The notes beneath the pieces are model-generated. The model searched no databases. It was not told the DNA's origin and saw only the letters and a list, made by a program, of their open reading frames with translations. Below, piece after piece: positions 18,279 through 27,199 of a stretch of DNA of 64,000 nucleotides (positions within the stretch are counted from its first letter, which is position 1; each line of letters opens with the position of its first letter). Location of the stretch: contig CAJWLO010000002.1 of NCBI GenBank assembly GCA_913043235.1, forward strand, positions 34,174 to 98,173, written 5' to 3'. Position numbers and translations under genes: made by a program. The DNA comes from an uncultured Fidelibacterota bacterium. GTDB lineage: Bacteria; Fidelibacterota; Marinisomatia; Marinisomatales; UBA1611.

Positions 18279-19220
18279 TTGGCCAAAACAAAAACTAAGC
18301 AATCTCAGGACCTGAAAACTGACACAAAAAAGACCGTATCGCAAAAGGGAGAGAAACCAAAACAGCCGGAAAAGAAAAAGAAAGTTAGTAAGGTTAACAG
18401 TGGAAGTATAAGTATGTATCTGGCGGAGATCGGCAAATTTGAGCCTCTGCCACCGCAACGGGAGGTGGAACTGGCCATACGTATTCAAGATGGGGATGAA
18501 CTAGCCATGAAGGAATTGGTGGAAGCTAACCTGCGGTTTGTAGTATCGGTGGCTAAAAAATATCAGGGCAACGGCTTGTCTCTGGCGGATATAATCAATG
18601 AAGGCAATATGGGACTCATTAAAGCGGCGAAGCGCTTTGACCATACCCGGGGTTTTAAATTTATTTCTTATGCTGTTTGGTGGATTCGCCAATCGATCCT
18701 TCAAGCGCTAGCAGAACAGTCCCGTTTGATTCGTCTGCCTTTGAACCGAGTAGGTACCATCACCAAGATTACCCGGGCGGCAGAAAAACTTGAAGCTGAG
18801 GTGGAACGTCAGCCTAAGGGAAATGAAATTGGATCTCAGCTGGAAATGAGTGGGGATGAAGTACTCATGGCCATGCAATATTCACGACGCCATAGCTCCT
18901 TGAATTCCCCTTTCCAGGAGGGGGAGAATAGCAGCCTGTTGGACATAATCGAAGATTCCGAATCCGATGAACCGGAAGCCCAGATCATGATGGAGTCCAT
19001 GTCTGAAGAAGTGGCATCTGCCCTAGAAACTCTCTCCGATCGGGAACGTACCGTTTTGGAAATGTATTTTGGTATTGATCGAGATAGTGCCATGACCCTA
19101 AATGAGATTGGTGAGGAATTTGACTTAACCCGGGAAAGGGTCCGTCAGATTAAGGAAAAAGCCATCCAACGTCTTCGGCACCGTTCCCGCGCCAAGAGCT
19201 TGAGAAGGTATTTAGGGTAA
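18279..19220 (+). CDS. rpoD: RNA polymerase sigma-70 factor, primary (RpoD/SigA) type
   Basis: The 313-residue sigma factor has a lysine-rich unstructured N-terminal tail of about 40 residues, region 1.2 (SISMYLAEIGKFEPL), region 2 with LRFVVSVAKKYQGNGL and the -10-recognising GFKFISYAVWWIRQSI, region 3, and region 4.2 with TLNEIGEEFDLTRERVRQIKEKA. It lacks region 1.1 and the non-conserved insert, as primary sigma factors of Bacteroidetes-like bacteria do. The start is TTG 18279, supported by GAGGG at 18266-18270; the first ATG (18414) would remove region 1.2. A clear intrinsic terminator follows. A second, non-primary sigma of this type elsewhere in the genome cannot be excluded. Confidence 0.88.
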   Translation: MAKTKTKQSQDLKTDTKKTVSQKGEKPKQPEKKKKVSKVNSGSISMYLAEIGKFEPLPPQREVELAIRIQDGDELAMKELVEANLRFVVSVAKKYQGNGLSLADIINEGNMGLIKAAKRFDHTRGFKFISYAVWWIRQSILQALAEQSRLIRLPLNRVGTITKITRAAEKLEAEVERQPKGNEIGSQLEMSGDEVLMAMQYSRRHSSLNSPFQEGENSSLLDIIEDSESDEPEAQIMMESMSEEVASALETLSDRERTVLEMYFGIDRDSAMTLNEIGEEFDLTRERVRQIKEKAIQRLRHRSRAKSLRRYLG

Positions 19221-19237
19221 ACAACATTGTTTTTTTT

Positions 19238-19262
19238 AAGGGGTCGTAAGACCCCTTTTTTA
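19238..19262 (+). terminator. Rho-independent terminator after the sigma factor gene
   Basis: An 8-base perfect stem (AAGGGGTC at 19238-19245 with GACCCCTT at 19250-19257) closes a GTAA tetraloop and runs into a T-rich tail. A run of T just before the left arm also gives a usable signal on the minus strand, where the methyltransferase gene converges. Confidence 0.9.
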
Positions 19263-19607
19263 TTTTCCATCCTTCATCAGTGAGTTTTCCTGTGAGACAA
19301 TAAAAGTTGATACGTATATAGATCGAGAACCGGTTCTATGAGTTTCTGATTCTGAAAGCATAGGAATAGTCTATTCTGAAACTTCCCTAAGTCATTAATC
19401 GAATGAAAACCATGAAAACCTGCAATTAACACTTTTCATATATCTTGGGGAACTGGGTACTATAAAGAGGTTAAGGGCACAAACATTTGTTTCTAGGTAG
19501 GTGCGTACCCGGAACTAAAACCTAGGCCTTGCAATCCAGTAGTTGCCTTTAATTATTAATTTATATCTTTGGTTCAGGTAATCCTATGTCTCGGGATTGA
19601 TTCTGGA
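19263..19607. other. Intergenic region between convergent genes, no gene seen
   Basis: This 345-base spacer between the sigma factor terminator and the 3' end of the DNA methyltransferase gene has frequent stops in all frames. I see only a 12-base palindrome, AGAACCGGTTCT, near 19326, and no RNA gene structure. Confidence 0.6.
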
Positions 19608-20915
19608 TCAAGGTCGATAAAAGGTAAGGCAATAATGGTGGAAGGTATTACTGACCCAGGTATAGCGGTAACCGTAAGGTGCTATGCGCAGGTCATCTTG
19701 GCACCAAATGCCCAGATGGACCATTCTCATGCCTGAAGTACTTAATTTTTCTCCCAGATCAAAGGCGAGCGGGTAGTGCTGCCCTTTTTTCTTTACATTT
19801 TTCACCACGATCGTTAGGAAACCGCTACTTTTTAATAGGCTGGCTGTCTGATGATAAATTTTAGATAGCAGGTTGAGAAACGTATCATAGTCATTCTCAT
19901 TGCCAAGGTCATGCTTATTATCTGAATAGCTAGTTTTCAATCCTTTTAGACGGCGAGCAGTCTGAATTTCGGCACCTTTCATATTGAGCATATCCCAGTA
20001 AGGTGGGGAGGTAATGACATAATCCATCGTAGGAAATTTCATGGTTTCAATATTCAGGGCATCTCCTTGAATTAGTTTGAACTTTCCATCCGGACCCGCA
20101 TTCTCTCGGCATCGATCTTGGGCAATTCGGTGAAATAGAGGACTTAATTCTACACCATAAGTCATTCGTTTCAGCTTTAGGGCAGCCACTTGGGTGCTTC
20201 CTGTACCGCTCATGGGATCAAAAACAGAATCTCCTTCGCTTGAAAAATGCTCTAGGTACATTCGGACCAGTTCTTCCGGATACTTAGCTGGATGCAGGAT
20301 CACATCTTTGCTACGGGGTCTGGGTTTAATGATGAACCATCCCGGAACGCTATGATTTTCCCATTGGCGCAGTTCGCCAGTTTCTATTCGCGGTTCTTTC
20401 ATTTTTGACTGTTCGTCCCGGCGGAAATAGAGAGCAGTCCAAGTTGTTCCGTTGGCCAAGCAGATGATTTTTTCATCTTTCCGGGTTAAAAAACCAGAGA
20501 GTGCGTTGGAAATAGACCATGCTAAGGGCAGGTAGGCATGATTGAGTAAACTGTTTGAAACGAGAACCCATAGGAATTTTCGATGTCCAAGTCTAGTGCC
20601 GTAGCTGCTGATCCAGTCCATGCATGCCTTTATTGATTCTATTTCCGATTCTATCCAAGTAAGGTCACAAGCTAGAAAACTTAATTCCTGATCATCAGCA
20701 TTGTAGCGTATCTTCAGATTTTTTGCACAGGATTTCGAGATATCCATAAATTCGGCATTGCCCCAGGATGCCACCGCTGGTCCCGGATTACTGGAAGGTT
20801 TGGTAAAAAAACTAAAATTGGATCGTACCAGGGCTTCCATGGTTTCAAACCGGGTGAAGGATTTCTGAAACGGAAGCCATTCTTTGGAGCTTAGATCGTT
20901 AAAGCGATTATCCAT
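19608..20915 (-). CDS. Orphan DNA methyltransferase (N4-cytosine/N6-adenine type)
   Basis: The 435-residue protein has a C-terminal methyltransferase domain with the AdoMet loop FDPMSGTGST (about 232-241), the preceding HPAKYPEELV (motif X) and the catalytic TSPPYW (302-307). The order X-I-IV is that of gamma-like enzymes, while Ser-Pro-Pro-Tyr usually marks N4-cytosine or certain N6-adenine enzymes. The first 190 residues look like nothing I can name and may be the target recognition part. No restriction endonuclease or specificity subunit adjoins, so it looks like an orphan modification enzyme, or an RNA methyltransferase of similar fold. The start is ATG at 20915; an in-frame TTG at 20969 would add 18 residues. 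Confidence 0.8.
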   Translation of the reverse strand: MDNRFNDLSSKEWLPFQKSFTRFETMEALVRSNFSFFTKPSSNPGPAVASWGNAEFMDISKSCAKNLKIRYNADDQELSFLACDLTWIESEIESIKACMDWISSYGTRLGHRKFLWVLVSNSLLNHAYLPLAWSISNALSGFLTRKDEKIICLANGTTWTALYFRRDEQSKMKEPRIETGELRQWENHSVPGWFIIKPRPRSKDVILHPAKYPEELVRMYLEHFSSEGDSVFDPMSGTGSTQVAALKLKRMTYGVELSPLFHRIAQDRCRENAGPDGKFKLIQGDALNIETMKFPTMDYVITSPPYWDMLNMKGAEIQTARRLKGLKTSYSDNKHDLGNENDYDTFLNLLSKIYHQTASLLKSSGFLTIVVKNVKKKGQHYPLAFDLGEKLSTSGMRMVHLGIWCQDDLRIAPYGYRYTWVSNTFHHYCLTFYRP

Positions 20916-21063
20916 GCTCACAGAGTTTAGCTGAGATTCATATAAGTGTGTATGAAAAATCAGATCCAAGGATAATTAATTTCCTGTTTCCTGCGGTTTC
21001 ACAATCTGTAAATTGATACTGATATTTGGTGTAAATGTATTATGTTCTAATTAAGGAGAAATT

Positions 21064-24000
21064 ATGACCAGGAAACCTCTGTTCTGGACCATTTTTTCGC
21101 TATTATTCATTGGCTCTCTCTACTTTTTTGTCCGTAACTATGATAAGGCGTTTCCTGTCCTCTCCCTAGATATCCGTATGAGCCGGGAAATGGCTCTAGA
21201 TGCCGCTGCAGACTTAGGAGAAAAGTACAACTGGCAGCCCAACGAATACCGTACAGCAGTAACCTTCTACTCAGAAAGGAATATACAGACTTTTGTGGAG
21301 TTGGAAGGTGGCGGACTAGAAACATTCAAGTCATTATCCGATGATAGTGTCTATTTCCCTTATGGTTGGCAAGTGCGACATTTCCAAGAGAATAATCCCA
21401 ATGAAACAAGTGTATGGTTTACCCCTGCGGGGAGTCCATATAGTTTCAGACAGAAACTTGGGGAAGATGAACCGGGTTCATCACTAAGTCGGGATTCTGC
21501 TTTTGCTATTGCCCAGGCCGGTCTGCGGGAAGAATGGGCTGTGGATCTGGATACTTATGAACTGGTAGATGAAGCAGAGAAAACCCAGCCCAGCGGGAGG
21601 GTTGATCATACCTTTACTTATCAGCGTTCTGGATTTGAACTTGGGGAAAATGGTTTTGTGCGTCTCCGGCTCAAAGTTAGTGGAGATGCTCTTACTGAGC
21701 TAATGCATTATGTACAGATTCCTGAAGCTTTCCAACGGCGATTTGATGAAATGCGTTCCGCTAATGATACCATCGCTTTTACTGCTTCCATGGGAATGGC
21801 TTTCCTGTACGGCCTTGGAGGTATTGTATTTGGTATTTTTTTTCTGTTGCGCCAGCGTCGTGTGCTATGGAAAAGTGCCTTGCTCTGGGGGATTATTATT
21901 GCTCTGATCCAGACATTATCTGAGATCAATTTTCTTCCCTTAATGTGGATGAATTATGATACATCTATTACGGCACAAAGTTTTATCGTGCAGGTTGCTA
22001 TCAGCGCTCTGGCAAATTTTTTGCTTATGGCTACCCTTTATACGCTTTCATTTATTGCAGCGGAAAGTTTGACCCGGAAAGCATTTCCAAACCGCATCCA
22101 GTTCTGGAAGTTGTGGTCCCCGGAAGTAGGCAATTCTCTATCTGTACTTGGCCGTACCGTAGGTGGCTACCTCACTGCCGGTCTATTTTTATTTTACAGT
22201 CTGGTATTTTATATGTTTACCCATGATGCCTTGGGTTGGTGGTCTCCTGCAGATACTGATTATGATCCCAATATTTTGGCGGCATATTTCCCTTGGCTTA
22301 CTTCTATAGCTATCTCCTTAGGTGCAGGTTTTTGGGAAGAATGCCTGTTTCGTGCGGTACCCCTTGCAAGCGCTGCGTTGCTTGGTGATCGCTATGGAAA
22401 ACGGAATTTATTTATCGGGATTGCCATGGTTATTCAGGCACTTATTTTTGGTGCCGGTCATGCCAATTATCCTGTGCAGCCTGCTTATGCTCGGGTGGTG
22501 GAGTTGATTATCCCTTCCCTGGTATTCGGTTTTATCTATCTACGTTTTGGCTTGCTGGCAGGCATTGTAATGCATTATGCCGTTGACGTGGCTTTCATTT
22601 CGATGCCACTTTTTGTGGCCCAGGTTCCGGGAATATGGGTTCATCGTTTAGCGGTCATTGTACTACTGCTGGTCCCACTATGGGTCATATTATACCATCG
22701 ATTTCAGGCTGGTAGTTGGGCAGGACAACTTGGTCATTTCTACAACCGAGATTGGCAGGTACCTGCTGCCCCGGTGAACGATAAAGAACCTGTTCCCATT
22801 GCAGGTCAGTCACCGGTGCAGAAATCCAAGCATGCTTCAAACAGAGTATTGTCATTTCTTGCCGGGATGGGTTTGCTGCTGTGGTTATCCCAGATAACTT
22901 TTGATGCAGATCTTCCCGCAATGGAAATTTCCAGGGCAGATGCAGAGGGAACTGCAACTCGAGCTCTATCCGATTGGGGATTCATTCCGGATACTTCTTG
23001 GACCTTAGATAGTCAGCCGATTGCTCGGGATAGACAAGATTACCGCTTTATTTGGCAAAGTGCAGGACCAGACATATTTACCGGAATGATGGGTACATAT
23101 CTTGTAGGACCCACTTGGGTGGTTCGCTACCGGCTGTTTGAGGGTGATGTAGCGTCCAGGGCTGAAGAATATATTTGCTGGCTTAGCCCCCGCGGTGAGC
23201 GAACCCGGATTATTCATCGCCTTCCGGAAGAGACTCCAGGTGCTACCCTTTCCGAAGATGAAGCGCGTAGTGAAGCCCTAAATTTCCTGAATAAAACATA
23301 TGCTGTAGTAATCGACCGTTTAGTAGAATTAGAGGCTAGGTCGGAGAAGAAACCAAACCGCTTAGATTGGGAGTTCCTGTATCAGGATACTTCTATAATT
23401 GATTTGGATCAGGGAGAACTGAGGTTGCTGGTTAAACTGGCCGGTGAAGACATAGTGGATTTCCAGCGTATGATTCATGTTCCGGAGGAATGGTCTCGTG
23501 CTGAAAATGAAAAAAATGCTAATAAAGCTCCCTTTAATTTTATGGTGATACTCGTAATAGTGTTATCATTACTAGCGGCAGTTGTGTCAGGTCTGATCCG
23601 CTGGAGCAGGAAGAAGTTCCAGTTGATTCTATTTGTCAAAAGTCTGTTGATTCTTGTAGCGATAGGATTGATGGATGCCTGGAATGGCTGGCCCAATATG
23701 CTATGGGGGTTCTCCACGGCAGAACCATTTAACGACCAGCTATATCAGGGGCTATTTAGTGCGGGCCTGGGTATTGTATTTTTGAGCCTCTTCCAAGCAC
23801 TATTAATAGGATCTACACACAGTTTAGCCCATACTCAGGTTGATGATCAACCAGATTCTAGCCCCAAGAAAGGACTTTATACTGGATTGTTTCTGGCGGG
23901 TCTATTGGCTATATCTGGGACATTTTTCCCGTCCTTGGGGCCTAAGATTGGATCTTGGAGTGCATTCAAGGAACAAGTTCCTATCCTGGGTATAGTGCTC

Positions 24001-24426
24001 CAACATCTAGCCAGTTTTATTCTATTGACTCTGATTGGTTTGGTGGTGGTAACTGGTATAAGTACACTAACACGAAACTGGAGCATTAGGATACCATATG
24101 CCATTGTTTACCTATTTCTATTGGGGCTGGTTATGGTGACAGGTATTGATAGTTCCTTGGAGTCTATGCCCTTGTGGTTGGTTTGGGGTATGTTCCTTGG
24201 TGTGATTTTGGTATTTTTATACAAGGATCTGTTACGCTTTCATCCGGCAGTTATTCCGATTCTAACGGCAACATTGACAGTTTTAGATGCATTAGAAAAT
24301 GGAGTATTGAATCTGCATCCCGGTACCTTGGCAGGAACGGTGTTTGCTTGTATAATTGTATATGCCATTGCCTATGGTTGGTACCAGGAATTGCTAAAGG
24401 GACCTGAAGGAAAAAAGACTGCATAA
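21064..24426 (+). CDS. Large CPBP-family intramembrane protease-like protein with duplicated extracytoplasmic/membrane halves
   Basis: The 1120-residue protein consists of two similar halves. Each half starts with an outside region of about 200 residues containing two weak repeats (SREMALDAAAD and SRDSAFAIAQA in the first; SRADAEGTATR and SEDEARSEALN in the second), followed by a cluster of membrane helices. In the first half the helices carry the CPBP/Abi motif EECLFR (425-430) and later FGAGHANYP and HYAVDVAF, the metal or glutamate ligands of Rce1-like proteases. The second half's membrane part (after about residue 825) lacks EExxxR and is probably non-catalytic. The start is ATG 21064 after AAGGAG. 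Processing of exported protein or signalling is plausible; no substrate is indicated. Confidence 0.8.
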   Translation: MTRKPLFWTIFSLLFIGSLYFFVRNYDKAFPVLSLDIRMSREMALDAAADLGEKYNWQPNEYRTAVTFYSERNIQTFVELEGGGLETFKSLSDDSVYFPYGWQVRHFQENNPNETSVWFTPAGSPYSFRQKLGEDEPGSSLSRDSAFAIAQAGLREEWAVDLDTYELVDEAEKTQPSGRVDHTFTYQRSGFELGENGFVRLRLKVSGDALTELMHYVQIPEAFQRRFDEMRSANDTIAFTASMGMAFLYGLGGIVFGIFFLLRQRRVLWKSALLWGIIIALIQTLSEINFLPLMWMNYDTSITAQSFIVQVAISALANFLLMATLYTLSFIAAESLTRKAFPNRIQFWKLWSPEVGNSLSVLGRTVGGYLTAGLFLFYSLVFYMFTHDALGWWSPADTDYDPNILAAYFPWLTSIAISLGAGFWEECLFRAVPLASAALLGDRYGKRNLFIGIAMVIQALIFGAGHANYPVQPAYARVVELIIPSLVFGFIYLRFGLLAGIVMHYAVDVAFISMPLFVAQVPGIWVHRLAVIVLLLVPLWVILYHRFQAGSWAGQLGHFYNRDWQVPAAPVNDKEPVPIAGQSPVQKSKHASNRVLSFLAGMGLLLWLSQITFDADLPAMEISRADAEGTATRALSDWGFIPDTSWTLDSQPIARDRQDYRFIWQSAGPDIFTGMMGTYLVGPTWVVRYRLFEGDVASRAEEYICWLSPRGERTRIIHRLPEETPGATLSEDEARSEALNFLNKTYAVVIDRLVELEARSEKKPNRLDWEFLYQDTSIIDLDQGELRLLVKLAGEDIVDFQRMIHVPEEWSRAENEKNANKAPFNFMVILVIVLSLLAAVVSGLIRWSRKKFQLILFVKSLLILVAIGLMDAWNGWPNMLWGFSTAEPFNDQLYQGLFSAGLGIVFLSLFQALLIGSTHSLAHTQVDDQPDSSPKKGLYTGLFLAGLLAISGTFFPSLGPKIGSWSAFKEQVPILGIVLQHLASFILLTLIGLVVVTGISTLTRNWSIRIPYAIVYLFLLGLVMVTGIDSSLESMPLWLVWGMFLGVILVFLYKDLLRFHPAVIPILTATLTVLDALENGVLNLHPGTLAGTVFACIIVYAIAYGWYQELLKGPEGKKTA

Positions 24427-24550
24427 ATAATACTCATCATTACTAGCGTAATAAATCAATCTTGTTTTGTTAGTTTCATTCAAAATAGGTGTATTGCCGG
24501 GTTTGTTGTAATTATTTTCTTTTAGTAATGAAATGGGTGACTGAAATAAT

Positions 24551-25855
24551 ATGTATGTAAAAATATTTCGCAACCTATCTATTTTAATACTGGCCGTATT
24601 ATTACCGCTAAGTGCTCAATTACTTGACGCGGTTCTGGAATTACCCATCGAAACAGACCAAACTGTGACCCGTACCACTGACGGCTTTATTGTTGCAGGG
24701 ACAGTGACCTTGCCGGATTCTGCCCTAGAATTAAGCGGTGCTGTCCTTAGATTGGCATCAAATGGGATAGTAAATGTTTCCATTACTGCTGGCTCTGATG
24801 AAAATAATGTAGACTTTCAAGAAGTACGTTTATTTCCGGAGCCTTATTCGAACCGCACTATTGCTGTTTCCCGTTATGACACGCCATTCACTATAGATAA
24901 AATACATTTTACAGTTAAATCTTCTAGTAGAATCACCATCCTGTCTTTTGGCATTCTGGATGCAGAAGATAATGATATATATCCAGAAATGGTGCCCGGT
25001 ATCCTTCGCAGAGGACTTGCTGGTATTGAAAAACCAGTAGTTATTTCCCGGGATGAGTGGAATGCGAATCCGCCTAAGTATAATTATACCCACCATCCTT
25101 ACTTTAACAAACTGACTCTACATCATGCCGCTGGCTGGCAGGCTTGGACGATGGGAGAGGGCAAAAAACAGGTCAAGGCTATCCAGGAGTTTCACCAGGA
25201 TGGTAGAGGCTGGAATGATATTGGTTACCATTTTCTGGTGGATCTTTCGGGTAACATCTACCAAGGGCGTCCCGAGATTGTTATCGGTGCTCATGTCGGC
25301 GGAGCAAACACTGGTAACATCGGTGTCTGTATTTTGGGATGCTATCATCCTCCAGAAACTGGCTGGCCCTGTTATGATACTATGACAAAGGAGACAGAAA
25401 ATGCACTGACCTATCTTTATGCCTGGATCGCTGATACTTACGCGATAGCTCCCCAAGTGCTATTGGGTCATAGAGATTATTTTGGTACCACCGTCTGTCC
25501 CGGTGATAATGTCTGGCCATTACTGCCGGGTATGCGCGAAGATATTGAATTATTTATCGCCAGTGGCGGACCACCGGATGCTTTCCAACTGCTGCCAAAT
25601 TATCCTAATCCTTTCAATGCCATGACGACTATCCCCTTTCGTACGACTGGTGGCCAGTCCGCACGGATTGTCATTACAGATCTTTTAGGGAAGCAGATTG
25701 CTTCCCTAGAGAAAAATAATACTCTGAACGGCTATAATGAAGTACACTGGAATGGACGGGATCTTTCAGGGTTACAGGCGACCACGGGGATATATTTATA
25801 TGCATTGGAGACTGGAGGTGAAAGAAAGTCTGGAAAGATGGTTTACCTTAAGTAG
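24551..25855 (+). CDS. Secreted N-acetylmuramoyl-L-alanine amidase/PGRP with C-terminal sorting domain
   Basis: The 434-residue protein has a signal peptide, a beta-rich domain of about 140 residues and then an amidase_2/PGRP domain. Zinc ligands are His191 or His192 (LHHAAGW), His307 (GHRDYF) and Cys316 (TVCPG); GWNDIGYHFLVD is the conserved core and VGGANTGNIGV matches bacterial PGRP-like amidases. The final 80 residues, starting LPNYPNPFNAM, are a type IX-like sorting domain, so the enzyme is probably surface-exposed and acts on foreign peptidoglycan rather than during cell division. It is 15 bases upstream of a GIY-YIG-like gene. Confidence 0.9.
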   Translation: MYVKIFRNLSILILAVLLPLSAQLLDAVLELPIETDQTVTRTTDGFIVAGTVTLPDSALELSGAVLRLASNGIVNVSITAGSDENNVDFQEVRLFPEPYSNRTIAVSRYDTPFTIDKIHFTVKSSSRITILSFGILDAEDNDIYPEMVPGILRRGLAGIEKPVVISRDEWNANPPKYNYTHHPYFNKLTLHHAAGWQAWTMGEGKKQVKAIQEFHQDGRGWNDIGYHFLVDLSGNIYQGRPEIVIGAHVGGANTGNIGVCILGCYHPPETGWPCYDTMTKETENALTYLYAWIADTYAIAPQVLLGHRDYFGTTVCPGDNVWPLLPGMREDIELFIASGGPPDAFQLLPNYPNPFNAMTTIPFRTTGGQSARIVITDLLGKQIASLEKNNTLNGYNEVHWNGRDLSGLQATTGIYLYALETGGERKSGKMVYLK

Positions 25856-25870
25856 AATTAGGCCTATTTA

Positions 25871-26191
25871 ATGAAACAATACCATGTCTATGTAATTGAA
25901 TTAGATTCTGTGGTGGCGGATAAACGAAAATTCCGTGCAAAAAATCCGAAGTATATCAAAGGGAACAGTTGCGTCTATGTTGGCCAGTCCGCAAGAAAAC
26001 CAGCACTGAGGTTTGAACAGCATAAGGAAGGGTATAAAGCTAATAAATACGCAAAAATCTATGGTGTGAAACTGCGCCCTGACCTTTTTGAAAAATACAA
26101 TCCTATTCCCACCAGAAAAGATGCGGAAGAAATTGAAGCCATGCTGGGCCGGGAACTGCGCGAACGAGGTTTTGGCGTATGGTTCAATTAA
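25871..26191 (+). CDS. Small GIY-YIG-like domain protein
   Basis: The 106-residue protein starts QYHVYVIELD and continues, after a basic stretch, with NSCVYVGQSARKPALRFEQHKEGYKANKY. The two beta strands (HVYVIEL and VYVGQ) followed by an arginine-rich helix and a histidine match the GIY-YIG nuclease core, with a glutamate-rich helix (EEIEAMLGREL) near the C-terminus. It is a single-domain form, without the UvrC or endonuclease additions. A nuclease role is inferred from fold only; small members of this type are uncharacterised. Confidence 0.6.
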   Translation: MKQYHVYVIELDSVVADKRKFRAKNPKYIKGNSCVYVGQSARKPALRFEQHKEGYKANKYAKIYGVKLRPDLFEKYNPIPTRKDAEEIEAMLGRELRERGFGVWFN

Positions 26192-26330
26192 TAAACTCAA
26201 TCTCTGAGAGAAGGTTACTGTCATGATGATCCCGGGGTCGAATCCTGTAGCCTTGACCTAGCATACAGATAGTTTTTTGTTTTCAGGATCAGAAGTAGAT
26301 TTGCAAAGATTTAAAGGAGATTATGTAACT

Positions 26331-26828
26331 GTGGAAAACTTAGTTCAATATTTGCTAGTTGAAGGAACCGTTTGGTTGCCTCGGATAATCGGCGTGGTGG
26401 CAATTCTGATCACTTTTTATGTTATTTCGAAAGTGTTAAAAAGAATCATTATTACAGCCGCTGGTCGATTAGAACTGGATCAAAACTTGATTGCTTTGTT
26501 TGCCAGGGCTAGCAGTGTCATGGTTATGATCTTCGGTTTTATCACCGCTTTGGGAACGGTAGGTGTAGATGTCTCTGCCTTAGTTGCAGGTCTGGGGCTT
26601 ACAGGTTTCGCCCTTGGTTTTGCACTGAAAGATACCATATCCAACCTGCTCTCTGGCGTACTCATCCTGCTTTATCAGCCATTTCAGGTTGGGGACCGCA
26701 TTAAAATATCTAGCTTCGAAGGCCTTGTGATCTCTATTGATCTGCGCTATACAAAGCTCGAAGCTGAAAGCAGTACAGTACTGGTTCCCAATGCAAAACT
26801 ATTTACAGATCCCATTACAATCCTGTAG
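26331..26828 (+). CDS. Short MscS-family mechanosensitive channel
   Basis: The protein has one or two N-terminal helices, then the pore-lining TM3 (GLTGFALGFALKDTISNLLSGVLIL, glycine/alanine-rich) and the beta domain (FQVGDRIKISSFEGLV, then LRYTKLEAESSTVLVPNAKLF). It ends right after that, so the alpha-beta cage domain of full MscS is missing. The longest frame begins with TTG 26277, but GTG 26331, preceded by AAAGGAG at 26313-26319, is the better supported start and gives 165 residues. It relieves osmotic pressure in the known family. The following 155 bases hold no further MscS-like coding, so the short C-terminus looks natural, not a visible frameshift. Confidence 0.8.
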   Translation: MENLVQYLLVEGTVWLPRIIGVVAILITFYVISKVLKRIIITAAGRLELDQNLIALFARASSVMVMIFGFITALGTVGVDVSALVAGLGLTGFALGFALKDTISNLLSGVLILLYQPFQVGDRIKISSFEGLVISIDLRYTKLEAESSTVLVPNAKLFTDPITIL

Positions 26829-26983
26829 GAACTGGAAAAGAAGACTGTGGGAGGTGGTGATTAGCTACCAACCGAGAATAAAGGACTCACTTCCGGATGA
26901 ATGCGTTTGGTCAGCCGAAGGATTTTTTGTTGTTTTCTTTGCAGATACTAGATTTGACAATCATTAAAGTAGGAGAAATAATC

Positions 26984-27199
26984 ATGAATGAAGCATTGGT
27001 AGTACATTATAATGAAAGTGCACTAAGTACCTTGTTTCTAGGCTCAGCCAAGGTAAATACCGAACGGCTCACAGAATTCCTAAATGAATACACTACCCAA
27101 GGGTATACCATCAAAGCCGTTGAACGGGAATACCGGCGTATGCTGCTATTTTTCAAACGCGAAGCGTTTATTATTTTCATGGAAAGGCCTCGACCATGA
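26984..27199 (+). CDS. Small DUF4177-like protein
   Basis: A 71-residue protein that begins MNEALVVHYNES and has a helix LTEFLNEYTTQGYTIKAVEREY followed by two beta strands (MLLFFKREAFIIFMERP). The beta-alpha-beta layout with a conserved helix-Gly-Tyr turn resembles DUF4177. The open frame extends upstream to 26897, but the ATG at 26984 with TAGGAGA at 26969-26976 is the likely start. Its stop overlaps the next gene in an ATGA, so the two are coupled. Function unknown. Confidence 0.7.
   Translation: MNEALVVHYNESALSTLFLGSAKVNTERLTEFLNEYTTQGYTIKAVEREYRRMLLFFKREAFIIFMERPRP

Noticed and set aside
19326..19337. 12-base palindrome AGAACCGGTTCT as an operator
   Set aside because: It lies in a spacer between converging genes after a terminator, with no gene start nearby to regulate.
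21013..21043. A possible promoter, TTGATA and TATTAT, before the CPBP-like gene
   Set aside because: The spacer is 19 bases and the start point would fall on the ribosome binding site; promoter consensus for this lineage is uncertain.
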